Positions 7,002 through 13,786 of a stretch of 20,418 bases of DNA are shown piece by piece. Numbering within the stretch: position 1 is the first letter of the stretch; each line of letters opens with the position of its first letter. A program made the position numbers and the translations under genes. The notes under the pieces were generated by a model. That model did no database searches, was not told the DNA's origin, and saw nothing but the letters and a program-made list of their open reading frames with translations. Source of the DNA: Lachnospiraceae bacterium UBA3638 (lineage in GTDB: Bacteria > Bacillota > Clostridia > Lachnospirales > Lachnospiraceae). The stretch covers positions 7,769-28,186 of the forward strand of contig DFKT01000003.1 of the NCBI GenBank assembly GCA_002373595.1, given 5' to 3'.

Positions 7002-8600
7002 TTACCAATCTTCTGTGAGCCAGTTGCGAAGCAACGCAGCGGCGGCTTCGGGATTCTCGTCGACGAATTTCTCGACCATCTTGCGGGTCTCCGATTTGTT
7101 CTCGAGATCGATATCCTCGATCGCGGGCTCGGGGTTCGACTGAAGGAGGTCGTCGAGCTTGATCTCCTGCTCGGACTCTTCGGTCTTGTCGCTGCTCATA
7201 CTTCTGATGACTACGAATGCAAGGAGTCCGAGTATGAGAAGGAGAAGTACCGCGGAGAGTACTGTCGTCCAATTAACCTTCAGGCCTTCCTTGTCGTAGA
7301 AAATAGGCTCTTCGTATGCGATGAGAGTAATGTTTTCCTCGGGGATACCGGATGCGGTGGCCGCAAGGCGCACCATCTCGGGATCCTCTTCCATCCTTAC
7401 TCTCTTGTCGTTGGCAAGCTTGTACTGCTCCCAGGTCGTTCCGTCGAGAAGTCCCTGCGCCTGTACATCTTCCTCTCTGATGATCTTGTACGAGATAGCT
7501 GCTATGGACATCGACGAATCGGGATACTTAATAGCTCCTCCGTTGGTGATGCTGTAGAGCGATCTCTCATTCGGGAGGTAGTCGGTATCTGTCTCGGTAG
7601 TGGTCGATGAAGAATTGCTGTAATCGGGTGTTACGTAGGTCGTGCCCTCACCGTTTGAATCGGTTCCGGGTACTCCCTCGATACCGTTCTCGGTCTCGTT
7701 CTCGTATTTACGCTGGCTGGCAATCATACCCTCTGTACGGCCTTCGTTGGGATAATAAGTCTTAACAGTCTCCTCGTACTTCGCATAATCCATGCTGAGG
7801 TGGCTGGCCACTTCGATATTGTTGTAGAGATTGGTTCCGAGGAGAACTCCCTTTACGCGATTTGCGATATAACTCTCTGCGGTATTCTGAAGCTCCTGAA
7901 GCGAGCTCGCGATGCCGGCTGCGGAATAATCATCGCCTCCGGTAAAGAGCATCTTTCCGCCGTTACCGAGAATGGTAATTGCAGCCGTGGTCTCGTTTCC
8001 GAGACAGGTAGCTACTGCACGTGCAATATTGGCAGCATTTCCTTCGGTGAAATCTCCGGCGGTTTCAAGCTGGATATATGCGCTCGATTCCTGAGACTGA
8101 GAAATAAGAGTTCCGTTCTGATCGGGTATGTGAAGAGTGACCTTGGCGGACTCGATACCGTCGAGGTCCTCGAGGATCCTGACGATCTTCTCCTCCATGT
8201 AGAGCTTATAGTAGGACTCAAGCTCTCTGGATGTGGTCGAAAGATCTGCAGATCCGTATACATCCTCAAGCGTCATGCCATCGGGAACAACGCCGGCAGA
8301 TGCGATAGCCATAACAGCCTTGGAATAATCCTTGTCCTCGACCATAACAGTGAGTGCGTCATGACTGGTCTTGCCTGTGATATTCTCGCCTTCGAGAGTG
8401 CTTATTACCTTCGCGGTCTGCGCAGGTGACTCACATACGATGAGAGTCTTGTACTGCGGTCTGTTTACAAGAACTATCAAAAACACAAAGACTGCAACCG
8501 TAAATACGGCCAGTCCGATGATGATCCCTTTTTGTCTGCGGGTGAATCTGTTCCACCACTCGCGGATCCGATTTAAAATCTCTCTCAATCTCTCCGGCAT
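7002..8600 (-). CDS. fliF: Flagellar MS-ring protein FliF
   Basis: Inner-membrane ring on which the basal body is built. ATG 8600 (MPERLREILNRIREWWNRF) is chosen because AGGGG lies nine bases upstream; an earlier TTG at 8609 directly abuts that site. The product is 532 residues, the usual size. The first membrane helix is at about 24-45 (KGIIIGLAVFTVAVFVFLIV). The periplasmic ring-building motifs follow, including RELESYYKLYMEEKIVRILE and ESAKVTLHIPD. A Ser/Thr-rich beta-collar insertion comes next, then the second helix at about 446-465. The cytoplasmic tail ends NPEAAAALLRNWLTEDW, which is the FliG-binding peptide. It follows fliE by 34 bases. Confidence 0.98.
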   Translation of the reverse strand: MPERLREILNRIREWWNRFTRRQKGIIIGLAVFTVAVFVFLIVLVNRPQYKTLIVCESPAQTAKVISTLEGENITGKTSHDALTVMVEDKDYSKAVMAIASAGVVPDGMTLEDVYGSADLSTTSRELESYYKLYMEEKIVRILEDLDGIESAKVTLHIPDQNGTLISQSQESSAYIQLETAGDFTEGNAANIARAVATCLGNETTAAITILGNGGKMLFTGGDDYSAAGIASSLQELQNTAESYIANRVKGVLLGTNLYNNIEVASHLSMDYAKYEETVKTYYPNEGRTEGMIASQRKYENETENGIEGVPGTDSNGEGTTYVTPDYSNSSSTTTETDTDYLPNERSLYSITNGGAIKYPDSSMSIAAISYKIIREEDVQAQGLLDGTTWEQYKLANDKRVRMEEDPEMVRLAATASGIPEENITLIAYEEPIFYDKEGLKVNWTTVLSAVLLLLILGLLAFVVIRSMSSDKTEESEQEIKLDDLLQSNPEPAIEDIDLENKSETRKMVEKFVDENPEAAAALLRNWLTEDW

Positions 8601-8634
8601 GAGTATCAACCCCTATTGATAATATTATAATACA

Positions 8635-8964
8635 TCAGATCTGAATCTGCATAAGTTCTTTGTAAGCTTCAAGCACTTTATCCCTGATGGCCACAGTGTA
8701 TGAAAGAGCCGTCTGAGCCTTGTTCAGTGCGATCATGAGATCATGGGTGCTGTCCGACTCGCCGAGTGCGAAGAGCATCTCCTCATTCTCCGCATCGGAG
8801 AGGTATGAGTTGGTGGTCTTGATATTGTCTATCGCGGAATTAAGGATCGAGCCGAACATCGTTCCGTCGGCAGCCTCACCGTAGAGACTCTCGACGCCCT
8901 TTGTGTTTGTCATTTTGTGCAGGTCGACCGCACCGGTCAGCTGCCTTATGAGTGATACGTCCAT
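8635..8964 (-). CDS. fliE: Flagellar hook-basal body complex protein FliE
   Basis: Small rod-base protein joining the MS ring and export gate to the FlgB rod; it is one of the first export substrates. The product is 109 residues, close to the usual 100-105. The C-terminal half carries the family signature: DLMIALNKAQTALSYTVAIR followed by DKVLEAYKELMQIQI, the latter similar to the AYQEVMSMQV-type ending of other FliE proteins. The N-terminal half is variable, as expected. The ATG has AAAGGA about five bases upstream. A 79-base gap separates it from flgC, longer than most in this operon; I see only a weak TCTGT/ACAGA hairpin there. Confidence 0.95.
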   Translation of the reverse strand: MDVSLIRQLTGAVDLHKMTNTKGVESLYGEAADGTMFGSILNSAIDNIKTTNSYLSDAENEEMLFALGESDSTHDLMIALNKAQTALSYTVAIRDKVLEAYKELMQIQI

Positions 8965-9043
8965 ATTTTTCCTTTCACGCCCCGTATGCCATCTGTGCCC
9001 GCAAGCGCCATTACAGAGCGATTAAAGAACCTTTATCTGTTTA

Positions 9044-9499
9044 TCAGGAGTTACCGCCGAGCTGAAGTCCCGCCTGAGCCATCGACTTCGTTGCATTGAA
9101 AGCAGTCGCATTAGCCTCATATGCACGGCTTGCGTCGATGAGGTTGGTCATCTCGGTGATGATATTAACATTGGGATAAGTCACATATCCGTTCTCATCC
9201 GCATCGGGATGCGAAGGATCGTAGACCATATTCATCGGAGTCTTGGTATCCTCAAACACTCTGGTTACCTTAACTCCCTTTCCTGCGTAATTCTTGGTCA
9301 CAGAGCCGAGCACGGAACTGAAAGAATCGATGCCTCTGGTACCCTTTTCTGCAAAAACAACCACCTTCCTGCGGTATATATCCCCATCCTGGGTTCGGGT
9401 AGTATTGGCGTTTGCAACGTTTTCAGCGATGATATCCATACGATACCGCTGTGCGGTAAGTCCGGATGCACTGATGTCAAAAGCTGTAAATGCTCCCAT
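9044..9499 (-). CDS. flgC: Flagellar basal-body rod protein FlgC
   Basis: Proximal rod subunit exported without cleavage and assembled above FliE/FlgB. The 151-residue product opens MGAFTAFDISASGLTAQRYR and then AENVANANTT, the rod/hook N-terminal motif in which Asn and Ala residues form the coiled-coil D0 domain. The middle contains VTRVFEDTKTPMNMVYDPSH, typical of FlgC. The C terminus EMTNLIDASRAYEANATAFN matches the conserved C-terminal D0 helix. The ATG has AAGGGG a few bases upstream. It follows flgB by 27 bases and ends in tandem stops (TGATAA). Confidence 0.97.
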   Translation of the reverse strand: MGAFTAFDISASGLTAQRYRMDIIAENVANANTTRTQDGDIYRRKVVVFAEKGTRGIDSFSSVLGSVTKNYAGKGVKVTRVFEDTKTPMNMVYDPSHPDADENGYVTYPNVNIITEMTNLIDASRAYEANATAFNATKSMAQAGLQLGGNS

Positions 9500-9526
9500 G
9501 ATTTTCCCCTTTCCCTTTAGTAAGAT

Positions 9527-9922
9527 TTATTTTATGACCGTCTTAAGATTCTGGAACTCCTGGCTGATGCTGTTTAAGAGTCCCTGATACTTAAGCTGGT
9601 TCTGCGCGAGAAGAACGTTCTCATTCTCGATATCTACATTGTTTTTATCCGTTCTGTAGGAAAAAGCCGCCGCATCGGTATAGGTCCCGACACGCAGTCT
9701 GCTCGTTATCAGTCTGCCGACTTTCTCGTCCATGGAGACATACTTCATACGTCCGAGTTCTCTCGAAAGTACGGACTCGAAATCAACATCTTGACGTTTA
9801 TATCCCGGTGTATCAACATTTGCTATATTGTTGGCGATAGCCTGATCTCGCAGCCACGAAGCATCCGCAGCCTTCTCAAGAACATTGATATAATCAAATG
9901 TACTGGTATTAAGCATAGCCAT
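9527..9922 (-). CDS. flgB: Flagellar basal-body rod protein FlgB
   Basis: Most proximal rod subunit and first gene of the flagellar operon. The 131-residue product carries LRDQAIANNIANVDTPGYKR at about 24-43, the defining rod-protein motif, and a C-terminal helix with NVLLAQNQLKYQGLLNSI. Two start codons are possible: ATG 9922 (MAMLNTS), only three bases from GGGAG, and ATG 9916 (MLNTS), nine bases from it; the second has the better spacing. The leader upstream holds an extended -10 promoter and a direct repeat. An intrinsic terminator separates it from codY. The codY-flgB adjacency matches Bacillus, where CodY represses motility genes; whether that holds here cannot be seen. Confidence 0.97.
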   Translation of the reverse strand: MAMLNTSTFDYINVLEKAADASWLRDQAIANNIANVDTPGYKRQDVDFESVLSRELGRMKYVSMDEKVGRLITSRLRVGTYTDAAAFSYRTDKNNVDIENENVLLAQNQLKYQGLLNSISQEFQNLKTVIK

Positions 9923-9936
9923 GCTCTCCCTAATGA

Positions 9937-9977
9937 TCTCGAAATCCTTTTCAGATATATCCCGAAATCCGTTTCAG
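9937..9977. repeat. Direct repeat in the flgB leader
   Basis: Two 18-base copies, TCTCGAAATCCTTTTCAG (9937-9954) and TCCCGAAATCCGTTTCAG (9960-9977), differ at two positions and have a period of 23 bp. They lie between the predicted flgB transcript start and the ribosome binding site. Their AAATCC(T/G)TTT core occurs twice more, at 10068-10077 and 10087-10096. Confidence 0.7.
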
Positions 9978-9994
9978 GACACATAACACTACAT

Positions 9995-10023
9995 ATTGTA
10001 TCAGACTTGTCCTTAAAACACAA
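9995..10023 (-). promoter_or_regulatory. Sigma-A-type promoter of the flgB operon
   Basis: On the minus strand TTGTGT (10023-10018) and TACAAT (10000-9995) are 17 bases apart. The -10 element is preceded by TG and one base, an extended -10 that compensates for the weak -35 (3 of 6). The predicted start is near 9988, giving a leader of about 66 bases. It follows the codY terminator immediately. Confidence 0.6.
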
Positions 10024-10025
10024 GA

Positions 10026-10077
10026 AAAAGGATTTTAATTTCCGTCCGCACTGCAAGGACAGATTTCAAATCCTTTT
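10026..10077 (-). terminator. Intrinsic terminator of codY
   Basis: The minus-strand RNA has AAAAGGAUUU (10077-10068) pairing perfectly with AAAUCCUUUU (10035-10026). Inside, GUCC pairs with GGAC next to the UUGCAGUGC apical loop, with an imperfect middle. The 3' arm runs into UUUUUC, forming a U tract. It lies 30 bases past the codY stop codon and upstream of the flgB promoter, so it insulates the flagellar operon from topA-codY transcription. Confidence 0.75.
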
Positions 10078-10107
10078 GAAAAGATTAAATCCGTTTCTGT
10101 ATTTTGT

Positions 10108-10908
10108 TTATACCTTGATCTTGATACCCTGCTCCTTCTGAAGCTTGTCGACCTCCTCAAACACGAGATCGTTAAGTATCTTGATGTATGTTCCCTTCAT
10201 TCCCGAAGATCTGGACTCTATGACGCCTGCACTTTCGAGCTTTCTTAAAGCGTTGACAATGACAGATCTCGTGATACCCGCTCTGTCGGCTATCTTGCTG
10301 GCTACAAGGATACCTTCCTTCGCACCGCCGAGTTCTGCGAAGATATTGACTATCGCCTCCATCTCGGAGTATGACAGAGTGCTGATCGCGGACTCTACAA
10401 GTCCCGCGCGTCTTACTTCCGCCTCATTCTCCTCCGATACGCTGCGGAGCATCTCAAGGCCTACAACGGTATTGCCGTACTCGCAGAGAAGTATATCCTC
10501 TATCTCATACTCTCCGAGCTGCTTATATACAAAGAGCGTTCCGAGTCTGGCTCCGGATACCTCAATGGGCACGACGACTGCCGTCAGCTTAGCGGATTCT
10601 TTTCTCTCAAATCCGAGCGTACGGAGAGCCACATTCTCCTTGGTCGAAAGTATTCCGAGGAATCTCTCGTTAAGCTCGGGATCTATAAAGGTTCCAACCT
10701 TACTCTCAAGCATTTCATTGATGAGGGGCACACTGTCAGTCTTTGCAGTACCGAGAACTTTGCCCTTGCGGCTGATGACGACAACATTGGAGACGAGAAT
10801 ATCCCTCATAACCTCGCATATGTCGCTAAATACAACCTTGTCCGAGTAATTGTTATGAAGGAGTTTTCCTATCTTTCTGGTCTTATCGAGAAGCTGTACC
10901 GCGTTCAT
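10108..10908 (-). CDS. codY: Global transcriptional regulator CodY
   Basis: GTP- and branched-chain amino acid-responsive DNA-binding regulator of low-GC Gram-positives. It represses amino acid biosynthesis, motility and other stationary-phase genes when nutrients are plentiful. The 266-residue product has an N-terminal GAF ligand domain (about 1-160, with SNVVVISRKGKVLG and CEYGNTVVGLEMLRS). The C-terminal winged helix-turn-helix has ASKIADRAGITRSVIVNALR followed by KLESAGVIESRSSGMKGTYI, nearly identical to Bacillus CodY. The ATG overlaps the topA stop (ATGA), with GGAGG seven bases upstream. A CodY-box-like site lies upstream of the topA-codY promoter, suggesting autoregulation. An intrinsic terminator follows. 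Confidence 0.98.
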   Translation of the reverse strand: MNAVQLLDKTRKIGKLLHNNYSDKVVFSDICEVMRDILVSNVVVISRKGKVLGTAKTDSVPLINEMLESKVGTFIDPELNERFLGILSTKENVALRTLGFERKESAKLTAVVVPIEVSGARLGTLFVYKQLGEYEIEDILLCEYGNTVVGLEMLRSVSEENEAEVRRAGLVESAISTLSYSEMEAIVNIFAELGGAKEGILVASKIADRAGITRSVIVNALRKLESAGVIESRSSGMKGTYIKILNDLVFEEVDKLQKEQGIKIKV

Positions 10909-12998
10909 GCGTCAGCCTCCGTTTCCGCTTTATCGGCGGCTTTGGGCTCATTGTATCCGCACTCGCGGTCGGAGCAGGCAAGCTTGCTGCCTTTCTCGAC
11001 CATATATTTGCCACACTTAGGGCATTTCTTGGATGAAGGCTTATCCCATGACATAAATCCACAATCGGGATAACCCATGCATCCGTAATATCTGCGTCCC
11101 TTCTTGGACATGCGCTGTACGAGATCCTTGCCGCAATCAGGGCAGGCCACACCGATCTTCTCGTAGAAGGGCTTGGTATTGCGGCAGTCCGGAAATCCGG
11201 GGCACGCAATAAACTTGCCGTGCGGTCCGTACTTGATGACCATCCTTCTCCCGCACATCTCACATATTTCATCGGAGAGTTCATCCTCAATCTTAACCTC
11301 TTCGAGATCTTTTTCAGCATTTTTTACAGCCTCATCAAGATCGGGATAGAAATTCTCGATGATAGTCTTCCACTTAACGCTTCCCTCCTCGACACCGTCA
11401 AGGAGAGTCTCCATGTTTGCGGTAAACTTAACATCAACGACAGTGGGGAACGCCTTCTCCATCATATCGTTTACGGCATTACCGAGCTCGGTGACAAAGA
11501 GATTCTTGTTCTCCTTAGTGACATATCTTCTCGCGAGGATCGTGGTGATCGTAGGCGCATAGGTCGACGGACGGCCTATTCCCTGCTCCTCGAGAGCGCG
11601 TACAAGTGCAGCCTCTGTATAGTGTGCAGGGGGCTGGGTGAAATGCTGAGCCTGCGCAAACTCTTTGAGTTTAAGCTCATCGCCTGCCTCAAGAGGAACC
11701 GAGAGTACATTCTCCTCTTCCTTGTCATCGTCGGATGCGTATACTGCGAGAAATCCGTCAAAGATCTGTCTGCTTCCCGCAAGAGTAAATATATGTCTGC
11801 CTGCGCTTATCTTTACGCTGGTTGTCTCAAATCTGGCACCGGTCATACGGCTTGCGAGGAATCTCTTCCAGATGAGCTGATAGAGTCTGTAGAGATCTCT
11901 GGGAAGCTGATCCTTAACGGAAGCAGGAGTTCTCTCAAGCAGGGTCGGTCTGATAGCTTCGTGCGCATCCTGTATCTTCTTTCCGGTCTTCTCCTCTGCG
12001 GGCTTCTCTGCTGCGTACTCGGGTGCAAAGTTAGCTGCCAGGTATTCGGCGGACTGACGGAGCGCTTCCTCTGATACGCGGGTCGAATCGGTACGAAGAT
12101 ATGTGATGAGACCTACGGTTCCCTCACCCTTTATCTCAACTCCTTCATAGAGCTGCTGAGCGAGACGCATGGTCTTCTGAGTGGTAAATCCGAGAGTCTT
12201 GCTGGCTTCCTGCTGCAGGGTTGAAGTGGTGAAAGGAAGGGGAGCTTTTCTTGTTCTCTCTCCCTTCTTTACTTCGGAAACCTTGAAAGATGCATTTTTT
12301 AATTCATTTACTATCTTTTCTACTTCGGCTTTGGAGGAAAGTGACTGTTTTCCTGCATCGTCTCCGTAGTACTTCGCTTTGATAGTCTTCTTCTGACCGG
12401 TGGGCTGGAGCTCCGCATCGAGGGTCCAATACTCCTCAGGGATGAAAGCATCGATCTCTCTCTCTCTTTCACAGATCATGTGAAGTGCGGATGACTGTAC
12501 TCTTCCTGCAGAAAGACCGCGCTTGATCTTAGCCCAGAGCACGGGCGAGATCTTGTATCCTACGACTCTGTCGAGGACACGCCTTGCCTGCTGTGCATCG
12601 ACAAGGTCCATATCTATCTCACGGGAATGCTTAAGAGATTCCTTGACTGCAGTCTTGGTGATCTCGTTGAAAGTGATCCTGTGAGTCTCCTTCTTGTCAA
12701 GTCCGAGCGCCGCATAGAGATGCCAGCTTATAGCTTCTCCCTCGCGGTCAGGGTCGGTTGCGAGGTATATCCTGTCGGCTTTCTTGACCTCTCTTCTGAG
12801 GGAAGCGAGTATATCGCCCTTTCCTCTGATGGTGATGTACTTAGGCTCGAAGTCATTCTCTACATCGACTCCGAGACTGCTCTTCGGAAGGTCTCTTACA
12901 TGGCCGTTGCTCGCAACGACTTCATATCCGCTTCCGAGGAATTTCTTTATTGTCTTTACCTTTGCAGGTGACTCCACTATAACAAGATTCTTAGCCAT
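10905..12998 (-). CDS. topA: DNA topoisomerase I
   Basis: Type IA topoisomerase that relaxes negative supercoils by cutting and resealing one strand. The product is 697 residues. The Toprim domain opens AKNLVIVESPAKVKTIKKFL and has TDPDREGEAISWHL at about 81-94, the acidic metal site. The catalytic tyrosine is Tyr300 in GLITYLRTDSTR. The C terminus carries three four-cysteine zinc ribbons: Cys579/582/599/605, Cys619/622/640/646 and Cys659/662/675/680. A short Ala/Glu-rich tail follows. ATG 12998 has an in-frame stop immediately upstream, so it is the only sensible start. However, the strong AAGGAGG (13027-13033) is 28 bases away, farther than normal. It is first in an apparent topA-codY transcript; in Bacillus topA also lies upstream of codY, with other genes between. 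Confidence 0.98.
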   Translation of the reverse strand: MAKNLVIVESPAKVKTIKKFLGSGYEVVASNGHVRDLPKSSLGVDVENDFEPKYITIRGKGDILASLRREVKKADRIYLATDPDREGEAISWHLYAALGLDKKETHRITFNEITKTAVKESLKHSREIDMDLVDAQQARRVLDRVVGYKISPVLWAKIKRGLSAGRVQSSALHMICEREREIDAFIPEEYWTLDAELQPTGQKKTIKAKYYGDDAGKQSLSSKAEVEKIVNELKNASFKVSEVKKGERTRKAPLPFTTSTLQQEASKTLGFTTQKTMRLAQQLYEGVEIKGEGTVGLITYLRTDSTRVSEEALRQSAEYLAANFAPEYAAEKPAEEKTGKKIQDAHEAIRPTLLERTPASVKDQLPRDLYRLYQLIWKRFLASRMTGARFETTSVKISAGRHIFTLAGSRQIFDGFLAVYASDDDKEEENVLSVPLEAGDELKLKEFAQAQHFTQPPAHYTEAALVRALEEQGIGRPSTYAPTITTILARRYVTKENKNLFVTELGNAVNDMMEKAFPTVVDVKFTANMETLLDGVEEGSVKWKTIIENFYPDLDEAVKNAEKDLEEVKIEDELSDEICEMCGRRMVIKYGPHGKFIACPGFPDCRNTKPFYEKIGVACPDCGKDLVQRMSKKGRRYYGCMGYPDCGFMSWDKPSSKKCPKCGKYMVEKGSKLACSDRECGYNEPKAADKAETEADA

Positions 12999-13026
12999 TT
13001 ATACAGTGCCGGATCTAACGCCCGTT

Positions 13027-13033
13027 CCTCCTT
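13027..13033 (-). promoter_or_regulatory. Displaced Shine-Dalgarno sequence in the topA leader
   Basis: AAGGAGG on the minus strand is a full match to the 16S anti-Shine-Dalgarno sequence, but 28 bases separate it from the topA ATG. No ATG, GTG or TTG lies at a proper distance from it, so it does not start a leader peptide. The bases immediately before the ATG (CTGTATAA) hold no ribosome binding site. Confidence 0.55.
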
Positions 13034-13083
13034 GTCTTGTTTCTTCTATTAAATGCGCGCAAATGAGCGCGTACAATTTACAT

Positions 13084-13112
13084 TTTATACACTAATTGAC
13101 TGAGATATGCAA
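13084..13112 (-). promoter_or_regulatory. Probable sigma-A promoter of topA-codY
   Basis: On the minus strand TTGCAT (13112-13107) and TATAAA (13089-13084) are 17 bases apart. The -10 matches five of six consensus bases, the -35 only three. The predicted start is near 13077, leaving a leader of about 78 bases that contains a short GCGCG/CGCGC hairpin (around 13054-13070). The A/T-rich setting makes chance matches possible. Confidence 0.5.
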
Positions 13113-13117
13113 GGACA

Positions 13118-13132
13118 ATTTTTCAGAAATCT
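13118..13132. promoter_or_regulatory. CodY-box-like palindrome upstream of topA-codY
   Basis: ATTTTTCAGAAATCT matches the published CodY box AATTTTCWGAAAATT at 12 of 15 positions (mismatches at positions 2, 13 and 14), including the central CWG. It abuts the upstream side of the predicted -35 element. Known CodY sites often have up to three or more mismatches, so it is a credible but unproven autoregulatory site. Confidence 0.4.
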
Positions 13133-13206
13133 TAGATATAAGGCGTTATTTTATAGAAAAAAGGAGCTCCGGTACCATAAACAACCATGTGCATCTTGTA
13201 TAGGAC

Positions 13207-13245
13207 TGCGATGCGGGCGGGTGATGCGCAGCTGACCGCATCGCA
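13207..13245. repeat. 10-bp inverted repeat after the cyclophilin gene
   Basis: TGCGATGCGG (13207-13216) and CCGCATCGCA (13236-13245) are perfect inverted repeats around a 19-base loop, 10 bases past the cyclophilin stop. The loop contains a third related arm, GATGCG (13223-13228), which can pair with the CGCATC of the right-hand arm to form a competing 6-bp stem. No U tract follows on either strand, so it is not a standard intrinsic terminator. It could protect the 3' end of the housekeeping transcript. Confidence 0.6.
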
Positions 13246-13255
13246 AAATAACCAT

Positions 13256-13786
13256 TTATTCAGGAAGCTTGTCCGGTTCGGGATATTCCTCTCCAAAAGT
13301 CTCAACCGTAACAGACTCCATCACCTGATCTTCAAGAGGTCTGTCACCCCAGTCCGTTCTCGTCTCAGCGATCGCATTGACCACATCCATTCCCTCGATG
13401 ACTTTGCCGAAAGCAGCATATGATCCGTCGAGATGGGGCGAATTCTTGTGCATGATAAAGAACTGTGAACCTGCAGAATCAGGGATCATGGTACGAGCCA
13501 TCGAGAGCACGCCCTCGGTATGCTTCAGATCATTTGCAAATCCGTTAGCCGAGAACTCTCCCTTTATGCAGTATCCCGGTCCGCCGGTCCCTGTTCCTTC
13601 GGGGCATCCGCCCTGTATCATAAATCCCTTTATGACTCTGTGAAAGATCAGTCCGTTATAATATCCCTTCCTGATCAGACTGATGAAATTATAAACAGAC
13701 TGCGGTGCGATCTCGGGATAAAGCTCAGCCTTTATCACTCCGCCGTCCTTCATCGTAATGGTTACTACAGGTAATTCTTTGCTCAT
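13256..13786 (-). CDS. Cyclophilin-type peptidyl-prolyl cis-trans isomerase
   Basis: Single-domain cytoplasmic cyclophilin that accelerates isomerisation of peptide bonds preceding proline. The product is 176 residues. The active-site blocks are present in order: YYNGLIFHRVIKGFMIQGG at about 42-60 (catalytic Arg in FHRV), SMARTMIPDSAGSQFFIMH at about 95-113, and LDGSYAAFGKVIEGMDVV. The tryptophan of human CypA that contacts cyclosporin is a histidine here (HLDG), common in bacteria. There is no signal peptide. The ATG overlaps the metA stop (ATGA), with GGAGG nine bases upstream. It is the last gene of the housekeeping cluster and is followed by 257 non-coding bases. Confidence 0.95.
   Translation of the reverse strand: MSKELPVVTITMKDGGVIKAELYPEIAPQSVYNFISLIRKGYYNGLIFHRVIKGFMIQGGCPEGTGTGGPGYCIKGEFSANGFANDLKHTEGVLSMARTMIPDSAGSQFFIMHKNSPHLDGSYAAFGKVIEGMDVVNAIAETRTDWGDRPLEDQVMESVTVETFGEEYPEPDKLPE

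Noticed and set aside
6992..7045. T-rich run just after the fliF stop with a GTTGC/GCAAC hairpin upstream, possible terminator
   Set aside because: The hairpin is within coding sequence about 30 bases before the T run, too far to act as an intrinsic terminator, and fliG must be expressed with fliF.
7800..8429. 209-codon plus-strand open frame opposite fliF
   Set aside because: It mirrors conserved fliF codons and has no family resemblance or initiation signal.
8965..9043. 79-base flgC-fliE gap as a possible promoter or small gene
   Set aside because: There is no credible -10/-35 pair, sigma-28 element or open frame; only a weak TCTGT/ACAGA stem is visible.
9951..9965. TTTTCAGATATAT in the flgB leader as a CodY box
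   Set aside because: Only about 10 of 15 positions match the consensus, no better than expected in A/T-rich spacer.
13150..13177. GGAGCTCC next to GGTACC followed, on the minus strand, by six T residues; looks like a terminator or a cloning polylinker
   Set aside because: The palindromes leave no room for a loop and give at most a 2-bp stem before the T run, and the order of sites differs from common vector polylinkers. Treated as ordinary spacer.
13187..13423. Plus-strand ORF starting in the cyclophilin-topA spacer, preceded by AAGGAG
   Set aside because: The Shine-Dalgarno-like sequence is 20 bases from the ATG, and most of the frame lies antisense to the cyclophilin gene with no recognisable protein features.
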